Shown one piece after another: positions 36,134 through 45,882 of a DNA stretch of 64,000 nucleotides. The notes below the pieces were generated by a model that was not told the origin of the DNA, searched no databases, and worked only from the letters and a program-made list of their open reading frames with translations. Position 1 is the first letter of the stretch. Each line of letters opens with the position of its first letter. The stretch lies in contig NZ_RJLQ01000007.1 of the NCBI RefSeq assembly GCF_003833015.1, forward strand, positions 62,001-126,000, read 5' to 3'. Made by a program: the position numbers and the translations under genes. The DNA is from Clostridium sp. E02. GTDB taxonomy: Bacteria; Bacillota; Clostridia; Lachnospirales; Lachnospiraceae.

Positions 36134-36928
36134 TTAATAATTTTTACACGGATTCGTTTCCTCGTATTTTAATGTAAAGAAATAAGTCTTCCGATTATTT
36201 TCAGATAAATCTTTGATATTGATCTGAAATAAATCGCTGATTCTCCTTAATAACTGGGGATCTGCTGTGGGTTTGTAGGCAGCCACGCTTCCCTTTTCTA
36301 ACAGCAAAATATAATCTGTATAATTAAGAGCCAGATTTATATCATGAAGAACCATAACCACTGTTTTTCCAAATTTACGATTTAGCTCATAGATCTGTTT
36401 TATCATCTCATGAGAAACATTAAGATCCAAATAGGTAGTCGGTTCATCCAGAAATAGGTAGGGAGTGTTCTGAGCCAGGATCATGGCAAGATAAGCTCTC
36501 TGACGTTCTCCACCTGATACTCTATACATGTTTTGATATCTAAGGGAAAGACAGCCAGAAGCCGTTAAGGCATCCTCCATACGATCACGGTCCTCCGTGG
36601 AAGGTCCTCCAAAAGGGGACCAGTATGGAAATCTTGCAGATAATACCGCTTGTTCCACCGTCATATCAGGGATTTCACTGTTTTGCAGCAGCACAGAAAC
36701 ATTTCTGGCAAAGACTTTGGGGTTCATTGTCTCAACCGGAATTCCATCTAGATAAACCTGCCCCTCATCTGGAGTAAGCAGACGGGTACACAGTTTTAAA
36801 ACCGTACTTTTTCCACAGCCATTTCGTCCAATCAAGGCGGTTATTTTTCCAGATTTTACCGTTAGATTCATATGGTTAATAAATGTTTTTTTGTCATAGG
36901 AATAAGAAACATCGTTTAGACGTAACAT
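36134..36928 (-). CDS. FecE/BtuD-type ABC importer ATPase
   Basis: 264 residues. Walker A GRNGCGKST, signature RVSGGERQRAYLAM, Walker B YLFLDEPTTYLD, H-loop VLHDINLA: all intact for ATP hydrolysis. The start is the ATG at 36928, after AGGAGG; the codon before is TTG. It is the last gene of an operon with a FecD-type permease, a lipoprotein binding protein and a radical SAM enzyme. The importer should take up iron complexes, heme or a corrinoid; which one is not decided. Confidence 0.88.
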   Translation of the reverse strand: MLRLNDVSYSYDKKTFINHMNLTVKSGKITALIGRNGCGKSTVLKLCTRLLTPDEGQVYLDGIPVETMNPKVFARNVSVLLQNSEIPDMTVEQAVLSARFPYWSPFGGPSTEDRDRMEDALTASGCLSLRYQNMYRVSGGERQRAYLAMILAQNTPYLFLDEPTTYLDLNVSHEMIKQIYELNRKFGKTVVMVLHDINLALNYTDYILLLEKGSVAAYKPTADPQLLRRISDLFQINIKDLSENNRKTYFFTLKYEETNPCKNY

Positions 36929-36937
36929 CAATTCCTC

Positions 36938-37963
36938 CTATTTTATGGAATCTTTCTGTTTGCTTTTCAGGATCAAATACAAAAAAAAGGGACTACCAAT
37001 CAAAGACATGAGTATCCCTACAGGCAGCTCATAGGGAAGGAATAAGGTTCTGGCGAATAAGTCACAGAGTATGACAAATATACCGCCTAAAAAAGCACTG
37101 GCCGGTATCACAAATCTGTGATCCTTTCCAATCAATAATTTTACAGAATGAGGAATTAAAAGTCCTATAAATCCAATTAATCCGGCAAAACTGACGGCAG
37201 CACCAGCTAAAACTGCAGCAATGAATAAATACATACATTTGCATACCAACACATTCATGCCAAGAGACTTTGCCCGGTCTGATCCCAAGCCAAGAAGATT
37301 AAGCCCTCTGGAAGAAAACACGGCAGCTAAGATTCCAGTTAAAATAAATGCACCTGGAATTAGTAGAGTATCTGCTGTTACCGCCGAAAGCCCTCCTACC
37401 AAAAAATTCCCGGCCCCCACATAGGAATCCGGACTTAAAATCAATACAGCATTCATCCCTGCACCAAAGAGGCTGTTGATCACAAATCCGGTAAGTACAA
37501 GCATAAGCCGGGACATTCTGCTTTTCATTCCTATAAACAAAACAAAAAAGGCCGCAAGCATAGCCCCTATAAATGCAGAGAAAGAACGTAAAAAAGGATC
37601 TGTATTTAGCCATACAGAAACCAAAAGAACAAAGAAACCAGCCCCTGAATTGATTCCGATAATATTGGGACTTGCCATTGGGTTATTAAGAACAGACTGA
37701 ATCAACGTCCCCGATACCGCAAGACCGCTTCCAGCAAGAAGCGCTGCCATTACTCTTGGAATCCGTACGATGGTAATGATTTGATAAAGCGGGTCATCGC
37801 TTGTTCCATAAAGCAGTACGGAAAAGAAGGTGAAAACAGATATAGGATTGGCTCCCATGCAAAACCCCCAAAAAACCGTTAGAATCAACCCCAAAGCTGA
37901 TATTCCCGCAAGAAGCCAGCAGCCTTTATTGCTTCCTGTCAAGAATTTCTTTAAGATATTCAT
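36938..37963 (-). CDS. FecCD/BtuC-type ABC importer permease
   Basis: 341 residues from the ATG at 37963, which has GGGGG upstream; eight or nine membrane helices. Family text: IRIPRVMAALLAGSGLAVSGTLIQSVLNNPMASPNIIGINSGAG, with the RxPR and GLAxxG...NPLAxPxxLG pattern of the metal-chelate and vitamin B12 permeases. The 38-base overlap with the binding-protein gene shows coupled translation. Confidence 0.9.
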   Translation of the reverse strand: MNILKKFLTGSNKGCWLLAGISALGLILTVFWGFCMGANPISVFTFFSVLLYGTSDDPLYQIITIVRIPRVMAALLAGSGLAVSGTLIQSVLNNPMASPNIIGINSGAGFFVLLVSVWLNTDPFLRSFSAFIGAMLAAFFVLFIGMKSRMSRLMLVLTGFVINSLFGAGMNAVLILSPDSYVGAGNFLVGGLSAVTADTLLIPGAFILTGILAAVFSSRGLNLLGLGSDRAKSLGMNVLVCKCMYLFIAAVLAGAAVSFAGLIGFIGLLIPHSVKLLIGKDHRFVIPASAFLGGIFVILCDLFARTLFLPYELPVGILMSLIGSPFFLYLILKSKQKDSIK

Positions 37964-38873
37964 AGCTATCCCCCCATCTGGCATTTGGCTTATAGAGAAA
38001 CATTTCTTTGGGAAGTAATATGTACCGGTTCTTTTTTACCGCTGTAAGTCCATTCCATGCTGGATTTTTTTCAATGCTTTCTACTAAATTTTTTCTGGTC
38101 CGTTCCTCGTCATTGCCCATAGGAATCACAAAGATAAAATCAGGATTTTCTTCCAGGATTGATTCCATATTAAATTCCTTTAACAGACTTACATTCTGAT
38201 CCGCTATATTCCTGCACCCTAGATCCTTTAACATCTTTCCTGTCATGGTTTTTGAATCCTCAACTTTGGCTCCCCCGGAATATGTAATTAGAAATAAAAC
38301 AGACGGAGACTCTTCAATCTTTTTTCTTTCCGTAATGATTTGTTGAATCTGCGATTCCACCTCTTTTCCATTTTTATCATACAAATCAGATCGGTTCGTT
38401 ATATCTGTACATATTTTTAGCATGTTTAAATAGTCATTAAAATCAGTGACCCGAAAAAAAACAGTCTGAATTCCCGCCTGTTCTAAAGGTTTTTTCAGCG
38501 CCACATGTTCCTTGGTTTCGGACGACAAGAGAACAAGATCTGGACCCAATGCAAGGATTGTTTCTAGATTGGGACGGTTATAGGTCCCTACGGTAATGGT
38601 GTCCTTTTCTGGCTGCACTCCTCTTTTATCAAAGGCATCATCTGTGACTCCCACCAACGTTCCACCCGATTCCAACCAGATCTCGGCAAAACTCCCCATC
38701 AATGCAACCACCCGTTTGGGAGTCTTCATTTGTATTGTTTGCCCCAGGGAATCGGTAAATGTATTGCCTTTGTCCCCCTCTGTTTGATTTACGGATTCCT
38801 GATTAATGCAGCCAAAAGATAGAGAACACGCCAGCAACAATGAAATTCCACAAATAAGACCTTTGATTCTCAT
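37926..38873 (-). CDS. Metal-chelate/heme/corrinoid-type substrate-binding lipoprotein
   Basis: 315 residues. The signal peptide ends in the lipobox LSFGC (Cys22), so it is a membrane lipoprotein processed by Lgt. The mature part is a BtuF/FhuD-like two-domain binding protein: PKRVVALMGSFAEIWLESGG, LALGPDLVLLSSE, and a long linking helix. It captures the ligand for the FecCD-type permease. It overlaps the radical SAM gene by 4 bases. Confidence 0.88.
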   Translation of the reverse strand: MRIKGLICGISLLLACSLSFGCINQESVNQTEGDKGNTFTDSLGQTIQMKTPKRVVALMGSFAEIWLESGGTLVGVTDDAFDKRGVQPEKDTITVGTYNRPNLETILALGPDLVLLSSETKEHVALKKPLEQAGIQTVFFRVTDFNDYLNMLKICTDITNRSDLYDKNGKEVESQIQQIITERKKIEESPSVLFLITYSGGAKVEDSKTMTGKMLKDLGCRNIADQNVSLLKEFNMESILEENPDFIFVIPMGNDEERTRKNLVESIEKNPAWNGLTAVKKNRYILLPKEMFLYKPNARWGDSYEYLKEILDRKQ

Positions 38874-39880
38874 GTATTAAGCTCCTTACCGATTTCACTT
38901 TTTCTATAAGCACAATAACTGTCTTCTGCCATATAGTCTCCATTATGATAATAGGCCGCTCTGGCGCGGCATCCGCCGCAAGTATCGCCATAGTTACAGT
39001 CATGACATTTTCCCCCATAATACTTCGTCCGCAGTTGTAAAAACAAGTTGCTGTTTCTCCAAATCTCATCAAAAGGGGTTTTCCTGACCTCTCCTGCTGA
39101 TTCGGTCATATAAGCACAAGGACGTACGTCTCCCACCGGACTAATGACACAATAAGACAATCCTGCCAGACACCCTTTTGAGAACCTGGTTTTAACTCCC
39201 AGCTCGTTTGCTACCCTGATAAATTGAGGTGCACAGGTTGGTTTGATGTCAATGGGTACTTCTCTTTGTTTTTTCATTATGGTTTCCAGCAAACGTTCAT
39301 ATTCCATAACCTCCAGAGCGGTTTCTTCTAAAAACTTTCCTCTTCCTACTGGAATGAGGAAAAATAGATAATTGGCAATTGCCCGAGAAGCAACACTAAA
39401 ATCAATAATATTGCTGACTTCCCTTACATTCCAATCCATCACTGTGGTATGTATCTGAAAAGGGAGTCCCGCTTTTTTACAATTTTTAATTCCATCCATA
39501 GTCAAACGAAATGCTTCTGGATCGCCTCTAAAATCGTTATGCTTTTCTTCGTTCAGGCTGTCGATGCTGATTCCCATAACTGCAGCTTGGCTTTTCTTTA
39601 GTGCTTCTACAGCATGGGTGGTTAATAGCGTTCCATTGGTTCCAAATACGGGTTTTAACCCTACACGGGCCGCATAGGATACCAAATGAAAAATGTCCGG
39701 GCGCATCAGAGGTTCTCCTCCACTAAAAATCATGATTTGAAACCCGGCTTTTTTTATCTCACCGATCATCTTCTCCGCTTCTTTTGTGGTTAACTCTTTT
39801 GCTTCTTTGTTTCCGGCATCCTGATAGCAATGCCGGCATTTTAAATTACACTGATTGGTGGTAAGCCACGATACGATCAT
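38870..39880 (-). CDS. Radical SAM/SPASM enzyme, NirJ/AhbD-like
   Basis: 336 residues. N-terminal CNLKCRHC binds the SAM cluster; GGEPLMRPDI follows. The C-terminal SPASM-type part has Cys in CAYMTES, CHDCNYGDTCGGCRARA and EDSYC, enough for one or two extra 4Fe-4S clusters. This arrangement matches the NirJ/AhbD group that modifies tetrapyrrole side chains, and also some peptide-modifying enzymes. The gene order rSAM, binding protein, permease, ATPase with tight overlaps suggests it acts on, or helps salvage, the imported compound. No ribosomal peptide precursor was seen nearby. ATG at 39880 follows AGGAGG by 9 bases. Confidence 0.82.
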   Translation of the reverse strand: MIVSWLTTNQCNLKCRHCYQDAGNKEAKELTTKEAEKMIGEIKKAGFQIMIFSGGEPLMRPDIFHLVSYAARVGLKPVFGTNGTLLTTHAVEALKKSQAAVMGISIDSLNEEKHNDFRGDPEAFRLTMDGIKNCKKAGLPFQIHTTVMDWNVREVSNIIDFSVASRAIANYLFFLIPVGRGKFLEETALEVMEYERLLETIMKKQREVPIDIKPTCAPQFIRVANELGVKTRFSKGCLAGLSYCVISPVGDVRPCAYMTESAGEVRKTPFDEIWRNSNLFLQLRTKYYGGKCHDCNYGDTCGGCRARAAYYHNGDYMAEDSYCAYRKSEIGKELNT

Positions 39881-39973
39881 AAGATTGCTCCTCCTATGCT
39901 ATTAAAAGTACTAGCTTTTTTTCTTTTTATGACTAATTTGTAGAAAATGCAGTAGATATTCTAATGTTTGCAC

Positions 39974-40006
39974 AAAAAAAAGCTGTGCCTTGGCACAACC
40001 TTTCTT
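39974..40006 (-). terminator. Terminator of the gapN gene
   Basis: AAAGGTTGTGCC and GGCACAGCTTT on the minus strand pair around AA, followed by TTTTTTG. Confidence 0.8.
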
Positions 40007-40023
40007 ATCGTTCTATACTTTGA

Positions 40024-41490
40024 TTAATCTGGATCGGATACATTTATGACTGTAACTTTTGGTCTTGACATGGATTCAATGGAATACCGAATTCCCTGCG
40101 TTCCAATTCCAGATGCTTTCACTCCTAAAAACGGGAAGTGATCCGGTCCTCGCTCTGTTTTATTGTTTATTTGGACGGTACCCACCTCAAGCCGATCTGC
40201 AACGTAAAAAGCTTGATTGATGTTTTGAGTAAAGACTGCAGATTGCAAACCATACTCCGATGCATTTGCAATCTCTATGGCCTGATCTTTATCTTTTACC
40301 CGAATGATAGGAAGCACAGGACCAAAGGGTTCCTCCCAGGCAAGGCGCATATCAGTTGTTACCCGGTCAAATAAAGTTGGCTCAATTAAATTCCCCTCTC
40401 GTTTCCCTCCAGTTAACAATACGGCACCTTTTTCCTTGGCATCTTCCATCAATTCACACACAAAATCAGCTGCTTTGGAACTAATCAGGGGAACAATTTC
40501 TACCTCTTCATCCACTGGATTCCCCGCCCTTAATTTTTCGATTTTAGGTATTATTTTTCCGATCAACTGATCTGCTACGGAATCTATCACTAAAATTCGT
40601 TTTACTGCTGTACATCTCTGCCCAGAATAAGAATAACCGCCTGCCACAATGTTCTTGGCTGTCAGTTCCAAATCGGCATCTTCTAGCACAATAGCGGCAT
40701 CTTTTCCTCCCAGTTCCATAAGCAGGGGAACCATACTGGTAATTCCAGATATATGGGTACCAACTTCCGTACTTCCGGTAAAGTTAATAAAATCGATTCC
40801 TTTGTGAGTTGTGATATAATCTCCGATTTCACTTCCCTTTCCGGTAATGGTATTTAAGACACCAGCTGGGAGACCTGCTTCTTTAAAAATTCCAGCCAGA
40901 TACAATCCACTTAAGCTCCCTTGCGTTGCTGGCTTTAATATAACGGAATTTCCTGCCATCAGACCTGGGGCAATTTTTGACGCGGCTAAGTTAATCGGAT
41001 AATTAAACGGGGAAATGGCAAGAACCACTCCTAGAGGTTCTCTTCTGACGATGGAAATTTTATTGTGTTTTCCACCCGGAAAACTGTCTCCAGGAATACT
41101 TTCTCCTGAAATGTTTTTTCCTGTGTCCGCAGTAAAACGGATAAAATCTGCAGTTCTTTCGATCTCAGACCGGCAGCTTTTTCTATCTTTTGCAATCTCC
41201 CTTACCAGCAGTTCCGTAAATTCTTCGATGTGTTGAAGCAATACATCAGAAACCCGGTAAAGCATTTCTGCTTTTTCATCGATTGTGATTTCTCTCCACT
41301 TTTTTTGAGCTTCTCTGGCTATTTGGACAACAGAATCAACTTCCTCCTTTGACATTGCAGGAATACTCCCTAACACACTTCCACCAATCGGGGATTTGAT
41401 ATCCATATAAGTTCCGGTTTGACTTTCTACCCACTGACCATTGATTAAATTCCGATACTGATTCTTATCATTTTTAATGGTTGTTAACAT
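40024..41490 (-). CDS. gapN: NADP-dependent glyceraldehyde-3-phosphate dehydrogenase (non-phosphorylating)
   Basis: 488 residues from the ATG at 41490, which has AAAGGAG 7 bases upstream; a frame 21 codons longer lacks a ribosome site. Aldehyde dehydrogenase family with catalytic Cys in YSYSGQRCTAVKR and Glu in LLMELGGKD. The wording around the Cys is that of streptococcal GapN, which oxidises glyceraldehyde-3-phosphate directly to 3-phosphoglycerate and yields NADPH without ATP. Another aldehyde substrate is possible. It has its own promoter and terminator. Confidence 0.85.
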   Translation of the reverse strand: MLTTIKNDKNQYRNLINGQWVESQTGTYMDIKSPIGGSVLGSIPAMSKEEVDSVVQIAREAQKKWREITIDEKAEMLYRVSDVLLQHIEEFTELLVREIAKDRKSCRSEIERTADFIRFTADTGKNISGESIPGDSFPGGKHNKISIVRREPLGVVLAISPFNYPINLAASKIAPGLMAGNSVILKPATQGSLSGLYLAGIFKEAGLPAGVLNTITGKGSEIGDYITTHKGIDFINFTGSTEVGTHISGITSMVPLLMELGGKDAAIVLEDADLELTAKNIVAGGYSYSGQRCTAVKRILVIDSVADQLIGKIIPKIEKLRAGNPVDEEVEIVPLISSKAADFVCELMEDAKEKGAVLLTGGKREGNLIEPTLFDRVTTDMRLAWEEPFGPVLPIIRVKDKDQAIEIANASEYGLQSAVFTQNINQAFYVADRLEVGTVQINNKTERGPDHFPFLGVKASGIGTQGIRYSIESMSRPKVTVINVSDPD

Positions 41491-41571
41491 GTGATTCTCC
41501 TTTCTATTTCCATTGCCTCTCCTTACAATCGGATATTCCGTTGTATGTAGCATTCTATTTTCTTATTTGTT

Positions 41572-41600
41572 AGAATACTACACTTTGTAATACCAATCAA
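41572..41600 (-). promoter_or_regulatory. Promoter of gapN
   Basis: On the minus strand TTGATT, 17-base spacer, TATTCT, about 80 bases upstream of the gapN start. The 250-base gap to the next gene holds nothing else I recognise. Confidence 0.55.
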
Positions 41601-41804
41601 TACGGATTATTCTTTTTTAATATTCTTCATCTTTTGTTTATATCTCAAATTTTCAAACTATACGCTTTTGTTTGTACTATTATTGTTTAATTTGTCATAT
41701 TATAAAATCATAAAATAAAGGGTTTCATTTCCTATGCACAACCGTTAAGAATGAACTTTAATTATAGCAATCAAAGGGTATTATATCCAGAAACGGTGGA
41801 ATAT

Positions 41805-42236
41805 TTACACCACACCTTTTCTTAATATGATATTTGCATACAATGCAGTTTCACTGGTCATGATCACAACCGATGAATGTTGCTTTGTTTTCTCATAAAA
41901 TTCCCATTTGTCCATCTCTAAAAAAGCATCTGCCCCCCGATTGTCCTGCTTTTTCACAATGTCCTTATACTGATCCCATATGGGCGTCTTTACGTCGTCT
42001 CCTTGTACTACCTGCATCAAGGTTATCGGATGCTTCACATAGGTATCAAGAGGAAACACTTGCAAGATGGCCTCTAATACTTCCGGTACCCCATGTCCAT
42101 CCAGACGTATCACCTTTTTCCCGTAGGTATGACCGGGAAAATTTCCATCTCCAATCGTGAGTTCATCTGTGTGTCCCATCTCGCATAATATTTTCAGTAA
42201 TTCTGGACTAATGATTGGTGGAATTCCTTTTAACAT
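41805..42236 (-). CDS. RbsD/FucU-family sugar mutarotase
   Basis: 143 residues. MLKGIPPIISPELLKILCEMGHTDELTIGDGNFP is the FucU form of the RbsD/FucU fold, which interconverts sugar anomers (L-fucose or related); the His of EMGH and Asp of GDGN are the conserved active residues. It is the last gene of the sugar importer unit. A terminator hairpin lies between it and the binding-protein gene, so it may be attenuated. AGGAG precedes the ATG. Confidence 0.88.
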   Translation of the reverse strand: MLKGIPPIISPELLKILCEMGHTDELTIGDGNFPGHTYGKKVIRLDGHGVPEVLEAILQVFPLDTYVKHPITLMQVVQGDDVKTPIWDQYKDIVKKQDNRGADAFLEMDKWEFYEKTKQHSSVVIMTSETALYANIILRKGVV

Positions 42237-42259
42237 ACTATTTTTCTCCTTTTTTCATC

Positions 42260-42294
42260 AAAAGTACCCACTCTCATTTGAGTGAGTACTTTTT
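42260..42294 (-). terminator. Attenuating hairpin between the binding protein and mutarotase genes
   Basis: AAAAGTAC-CACTC pairs with GAGTG-GTACTTTT around TCATTT with a T-run on the minus side. Read-through is needed to express the mutarotase from the operon promoter. Confidence 0.7.
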
Positions 42295-42297
42295 AAA

Positions 42298-43371
42298 TTA
42301 ATCATATAAATTCTGTGCAATTTCTTCCTGATCCATATTTTCAACTGTATACCACTGACTTCCCGTATCTACATCCGTTATCGACTCCTTTTTCGCCGCT
42401 TTTACCGCAAGTTTAACCGTCTGATACCCGATTTCCACTGGTGCCTGGGTAACTGCACCCTTTAATCTACCATCCTTTATTGCTTCTTTGATCATGGTTC
42501 CGGAATCAAATGCAATCCCTATAACATCGTCTGCCAGTCTGCCTAAATTTTCGTCCCCAGTAATTAACCCCTCCCCCGTCTTTTGGTTGGAGGCAAAGAT
42601 ACAGATGGTATCAGCCTTATTAAGAATTGTCTGAGCATCCCCGGTCATCAGCGAGGCTTCTACTTTCGAAGGAACTGCAACATCGATTATAACTTCACCA
42701 GAATCTCCTTTTTCAGTTTTTGAATCATCCACAAACTTATCATTGCCCACAATGGACACATGCTTTCCATCTGCCTCAATTAACTTTGTTATGGTATCAA
42801 TAAACCCAAGCCCCCGATTAATAATGGATTCGGATGTGGCATCCTGATTCAGCACCCCAATTCTTACCTTTGAAGGGGAACTTGTAATCCGTTCCTTTAT
42901 GAGAGGAAAGGTGTTTTCAGCCGCCACTGCCCCTGCTTTATAATTATCCGTTGAAGCATTGCAGACAACTGCCCCCTCCGGTGCATCGGGCACACCAGAA
43001 TCAAATCCAATAATTGGAATCCCAACATCCATTGACTCTACAATGCTGTCATTTAAGGCCGATACATCAAGGGCTGCCAAGCCAATCGCCGCTGGCTTCA
43101 TTTGAACTGCATTATTCATCAACTGAACTTGTTGTGCAATGTCAGATTCGGAGTCTGGTCCTTGATATTCTAGATGAACTCCCAGTTCTTCTGCTGCCTT
43201 TTTTGCCCCCTTATAAACAGCCTGCCAGTACTGGGATTGGAATCCCTTTGCAACCATATAAACCGTTATGGGATCTGCGTTGCTATTTGCCTCACGTTTG
43301 CAGCCTCCAGCCATTGCCGCTATCATCGCCGCCAACAAGATCACACGCACACTTAAAGTCTTTCGCTTCAT
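42298..43371 (-). CDS. Sugar ABC importer substrate-binding lipoprotein
   Basis: 357 residues. Signal peptide with lipobox MAGGC; mature RbsB-type (type I periplasmic) fold: VYMVAKGFQSQYWQAVYKGAKKAAEELG near the start, GVPDAPEGAVVCNASTDNYKAGAVAAE later. Delivers a pentose- or hexose-like sugar to the RbsC/RbsA-type pump encoded just upstream in the operon. The ATG has GGAGG 6 bases upstream. Confidence 0.9.
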   Translation of the reverse strand: MKRKTLSVRVILLAAMIAAMAGGCKREANSNADPITVYMVAKGFQSQYWQAVYKGAKKAAEELGVHLEYQGPDSESDIAQQVQLMNNAVQMKPAAIGLAALDVSALNDSIVESMDVGIPIIGFDSGVPDAPEGAVVCNASTDNYKAGAVAAENTFPLIKERITSSPSKVRIGVLNQDATSESIINRGLGFIDTITKLIEADGKHVSIVGNDKFVDDSKTEKGDSGEVIIDVAVPSKVEASLMTGDAQTILNKADTICIFASNQKTGEGLITGDENLGRLADDVIGIAFDSGTMIKEAIKDGRLKGAVTQAPVEIGYQTVKLAVKAAKKESITDVDTGSQWYTVENMDQEEIAQNLYD

Positions 43372-43388
43372 AAAAACCCTCCATTTTT

Positions 43389-44375
43389 TTACCTCTTTTT
43401 CCGATTCCGATATACATCTGCAAACACAGCAACAATTAATACCAGACCAGTTGCTACCTGCTGATAATGAGTCTGCAGTCCCACGAAGGGAAGTCCTGTT
43501 TTTAATACAGAGATGATAAATACACCAATCATGGTTCCTGCAATGGTTCCAATTCCGCCTGACATCGATGTGCCTCCGATTACAACTCCAGCTATGGCAT
43601 CCATCTCAAATCCAGCTCCTCCTCCTGGCAATAATGTAGAATAAATGGTAGAATATGCAAGACCTGCCAGTCCTGCAAATGTCCCGCTGATGATATAGGC
43701 AATCATTAAATAATGATCTACATTAACTCCAGAGAGCCTGGTTGCCTCTTTGTTGCTTCCAAGGGCAAGAATATAGCGCCCCGTTCTGGTTTTGTTTAAA
43801 ACCACTGCCATGAAAATAGCAGCCGCTATCAACAAAACAAATCCAGTGGGAATCAGCATTCCATCTGCTGTCTTAATCTTAAATATCGCTCGGTACCATC
43901 CCTCTGGATCAGAACCAGACTTCCAGGTAACGGATTGTGCTCCTGTGATGATGGATCCGATTCCTTTGGACAGCATCATGGTCCCCAGGGTAGCTATAAA
44001 GGGAGGCAGCCCCATTTTCGCTACCAGCACTCCATTTATCACTCCAAAGATTGTACCGATTAAGATACAGACAACAATTACCATCCAAATGGGCAATCCA
44101 AGATTAACACTTAAATAGCCAGCCACAAGACCAGACATGGTAAGAACGGTTCCAATGGATAGATCAATCCCTCCCGTGGCGATCACAAAACAAATTCCAA
44201 TTGCCATAAAACCGATATAATAAGATGCATCAAATATATTAACCAGTGTACTGTAAGTAGCAAACCGCGGATTTAAGAAACCAAAGATCACATAGATTGC
44301 AATCAGAGCAGCCAATGCCACCAATCTTTGGGCACCCATTGCCTTAACAACTTTATTGTTTTTCAGTCGTTCCAT
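43389..44375 (-). CDS. Sugar ABC importer permease (RbsC-like)
   Basis: 328 residues, about nine membrane helices. Family motifs: IGFMAIGICFVIATGGIDLSIGTVL and GAGFEMDAIAGVVIGGTSMSGGIGTI. It forms the channel of a ribose/fucose/galactose-class importer as a homodimer with the double-ATPase subunit. It overlaps the ATPase gene by 23 bases; AAGGAGG precedes the start. Confidence 0.92.
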   Translation of the reverse strand: MERLKNNKVVKAMGAQRLVALAALIAIYVIFGFLNPRFATYSTLVNIFDASYYIGFMAIGICFVIATGGIDLSIGTVLTMSGLVAGYLSVNLGLPIWMVIVVCILIGTIFGVINGVLVAKMGLPPFIATLGTMMLSKGIGSIITGAQSVTWKSGSDPEGWYRAIFKIKTADGMLIPTGFVLLIAAAIFMAVVLNKTRTGRYILALGSNKEATRLSGVNVDHYLMIAYIISGTFAGLAGLAYSTIYSTLLPGGGAGFEMDAIAGVVIGGTSMSGGIGTIAGTMIGVFIISVLKTGLPFVGLQTHYQQVATGLVLIVAVFADVYRNRKKR

Positions 44376-45882
44376 CTTGTTCTCCTCCTTCCAGTCGTAA
44401 CGTAGCTGCCGCCATAATCTTCTCCTGCGTTGCCTTTTCTATGGGCATATCCCCCGTAACACGGCCCTCACACATAACAAGGACTCTGTCACTCATTCGT
44501 AAGATTTCCGTCATTTCAGAAGAAATCATTATTATGGATTTTCCTTTTTTAACCAAGTCATTCATCAACTGATAGATCTCACTTTTTGCCCCAACATCAA
44601 TTCCTCTGGTTGGCTCATCAAAAATAAGAATGTCACAATCTCGTATCAACCATTTGGCAAGAACTACTTTTTGCTGATTTCCTCCCGATAAATTCACCAC
44701 AAGCTGATTCACACTCGGGGTCTTGGTATCTAAAATGGCGGCATATTCTTGTGCCGTTTTTTGCTCCTTCCTCTTATCAATAAACCACCCTTTTTGAAAT
44801 CTGGATAAAGAAGCCATTGTTGAGTTTTCTGCTACTGTTTTCTGGATGACAAGGCCGTAACGCTTCCGATCCTCCGACAGATATCCAAGTCCAAGGTGCA
44901 CCGCATCTTTCGTGGACCGGATCTTTACCTGCTTTCCGCTTATTAAAATCTCCCCCTGATCCTTTCGATCCGCGCCGAATATAGCTCTCGCCATCTCTGT
45001 CCTTCCTGCTCCCATTAAACCAGAAACTCCAAGAATTTCTCCTTTATGAAGTTGAAAGCTAACATCTTTTACCATATTTCCGCTGCTTAAATGTTTCACT
45101 TCCAATCTCACACTTGCCTGATTTAACACCCTGCTTTTTTCCTTTGGTGTTTCATAGATGACACGACCTACCATCATACGAATAATTTCATCTTTGGTAC
45201 AATCTTTTGTCACAATCGTTCCTACATACCCCCCATCCCGCATGACCGTAACCTGATCCGTAATTGCTTTTACTTCATCCATGCGATGGGATATATATAC
45301 GATTCCCAGACCTTTTTTCCGTAGATCCCCAATGATTTTAAAGAGCTCGCAAATTTCAGATTCTGTTAACGCTGCCGTTGGTTCATCAAATACAATTAGT
45401 TTGACTTCTTTGGAAACTGCTTTGGCAATTTCACACATCTGCTGACGGCCAATGGTTAAATTCCCCATCGTCTCCGACGGATCTATGTCAATATGTAAAC
45501 GTTGAAACAATGCTTCTACCTCTTTGATCATGAAAGAATCATCAATGATGGTTCCCTTTAATCGTTCCCGCCCAATAAACAAATTTTGGGCAACCGTTAA
45601 GTGATCAATCATATTAAGTTCCTGGTGAACCATTGCAATTCCAGCTTCCATTGCTTCCCCTGGAGAGCGGAAACTGATCTGTCTTCCTTCAAACTCAATG
45701 GTTCCAGAATCCTTTGTATAGATTCCCGTTAGAATTTTCATAAGCGTTGACTTTCCTGCACCATTTTCTCCCATCAAAGCGTGAACTTCCCCTTTGTTCA
45801 CGGTAAAATCCACATGATCCAAGGCGTGTACACCGGGAAACGTTTTATCGATTCCTTTCATTTTTAGTAATACATCGTCCAC
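44353..45882 (-). CDS. Sugar ABC importer ATPase with two nucleotide domains (RbsA-like)
   Basis: 509 residues if started at the GTG at 45882, which lies 4 bases after AAGGAAGGTGAG; an in-frame ATG 10 codons upstream is the alternative. First domain Walker A GENGAGKST and LTIGRQQMCEIAKAV; second domain has the degenerate GLMGAGRTEMARAI but keeps the signature VNLSGGNQQKVVLAKW. This asymmetry is normal for RbsA/MglA. It energises uptake of the sugar. A 90-base gap with a possible own promoter (TATACT at 45923, minus strand) separates it from the sensing genes. Confidence 0.92.
   Translation of the reverse strand: MDDVLLKMKGIDKTFPGVHALDHVDFTVNKGEVHALMGENGAGKSTLMKILTGIYTKDSGTIEFEGRQISFRSPGEAMEAGIAMVHQELNMIDHLTVAQNLFIGRERLKGTIIDDSFMIKEVEALFQRLHIDIDPSETMGNLTIGRQQMCEIAKAVSKEVKLIVFDEPTAALTESEICELFKIIGDLRKKGLGIVYISHRMDEVKAITDQVTVMRDGGYVGTIVTKDCTKDEIIRMMVGRVIYETPKEKSRVLNQASVRLEVKHLSSGNMVKDVSFQLHKGEILGVSGLMGAGRTEMARAIFGADRKDQGEILISGKQVKIRSTKDAVHLGLGYLSEDRKRYGLVIQKTVAENSTMASLSRFQKGWFIDKRKEQKTAQEYAAILDTKTPSVNQLVVNLSGGNQQKVVLAKWLIRDCDILIFDEPTRGIDVGAKSEIYQLMNDLVKKGKSIIMISSEMTEILRMSDRVLVMCEGRVTGDMPIEKATQEKIMAAATLRLEGGEQDGTTEKQ

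Noticed and set aside
37299-37613. Minus-strand frame with many cysteines and aromatic residues
   Set aside because: Lies inside the permease gene in another frame; a shadow of the membrane protein coding sequence.
38870-39880. Sactipeptide or other RiPP maturase
   Set aside because: The SPASM cysteines would allow it, but no small precursor gene is adjacent and the partner genes are an importer.
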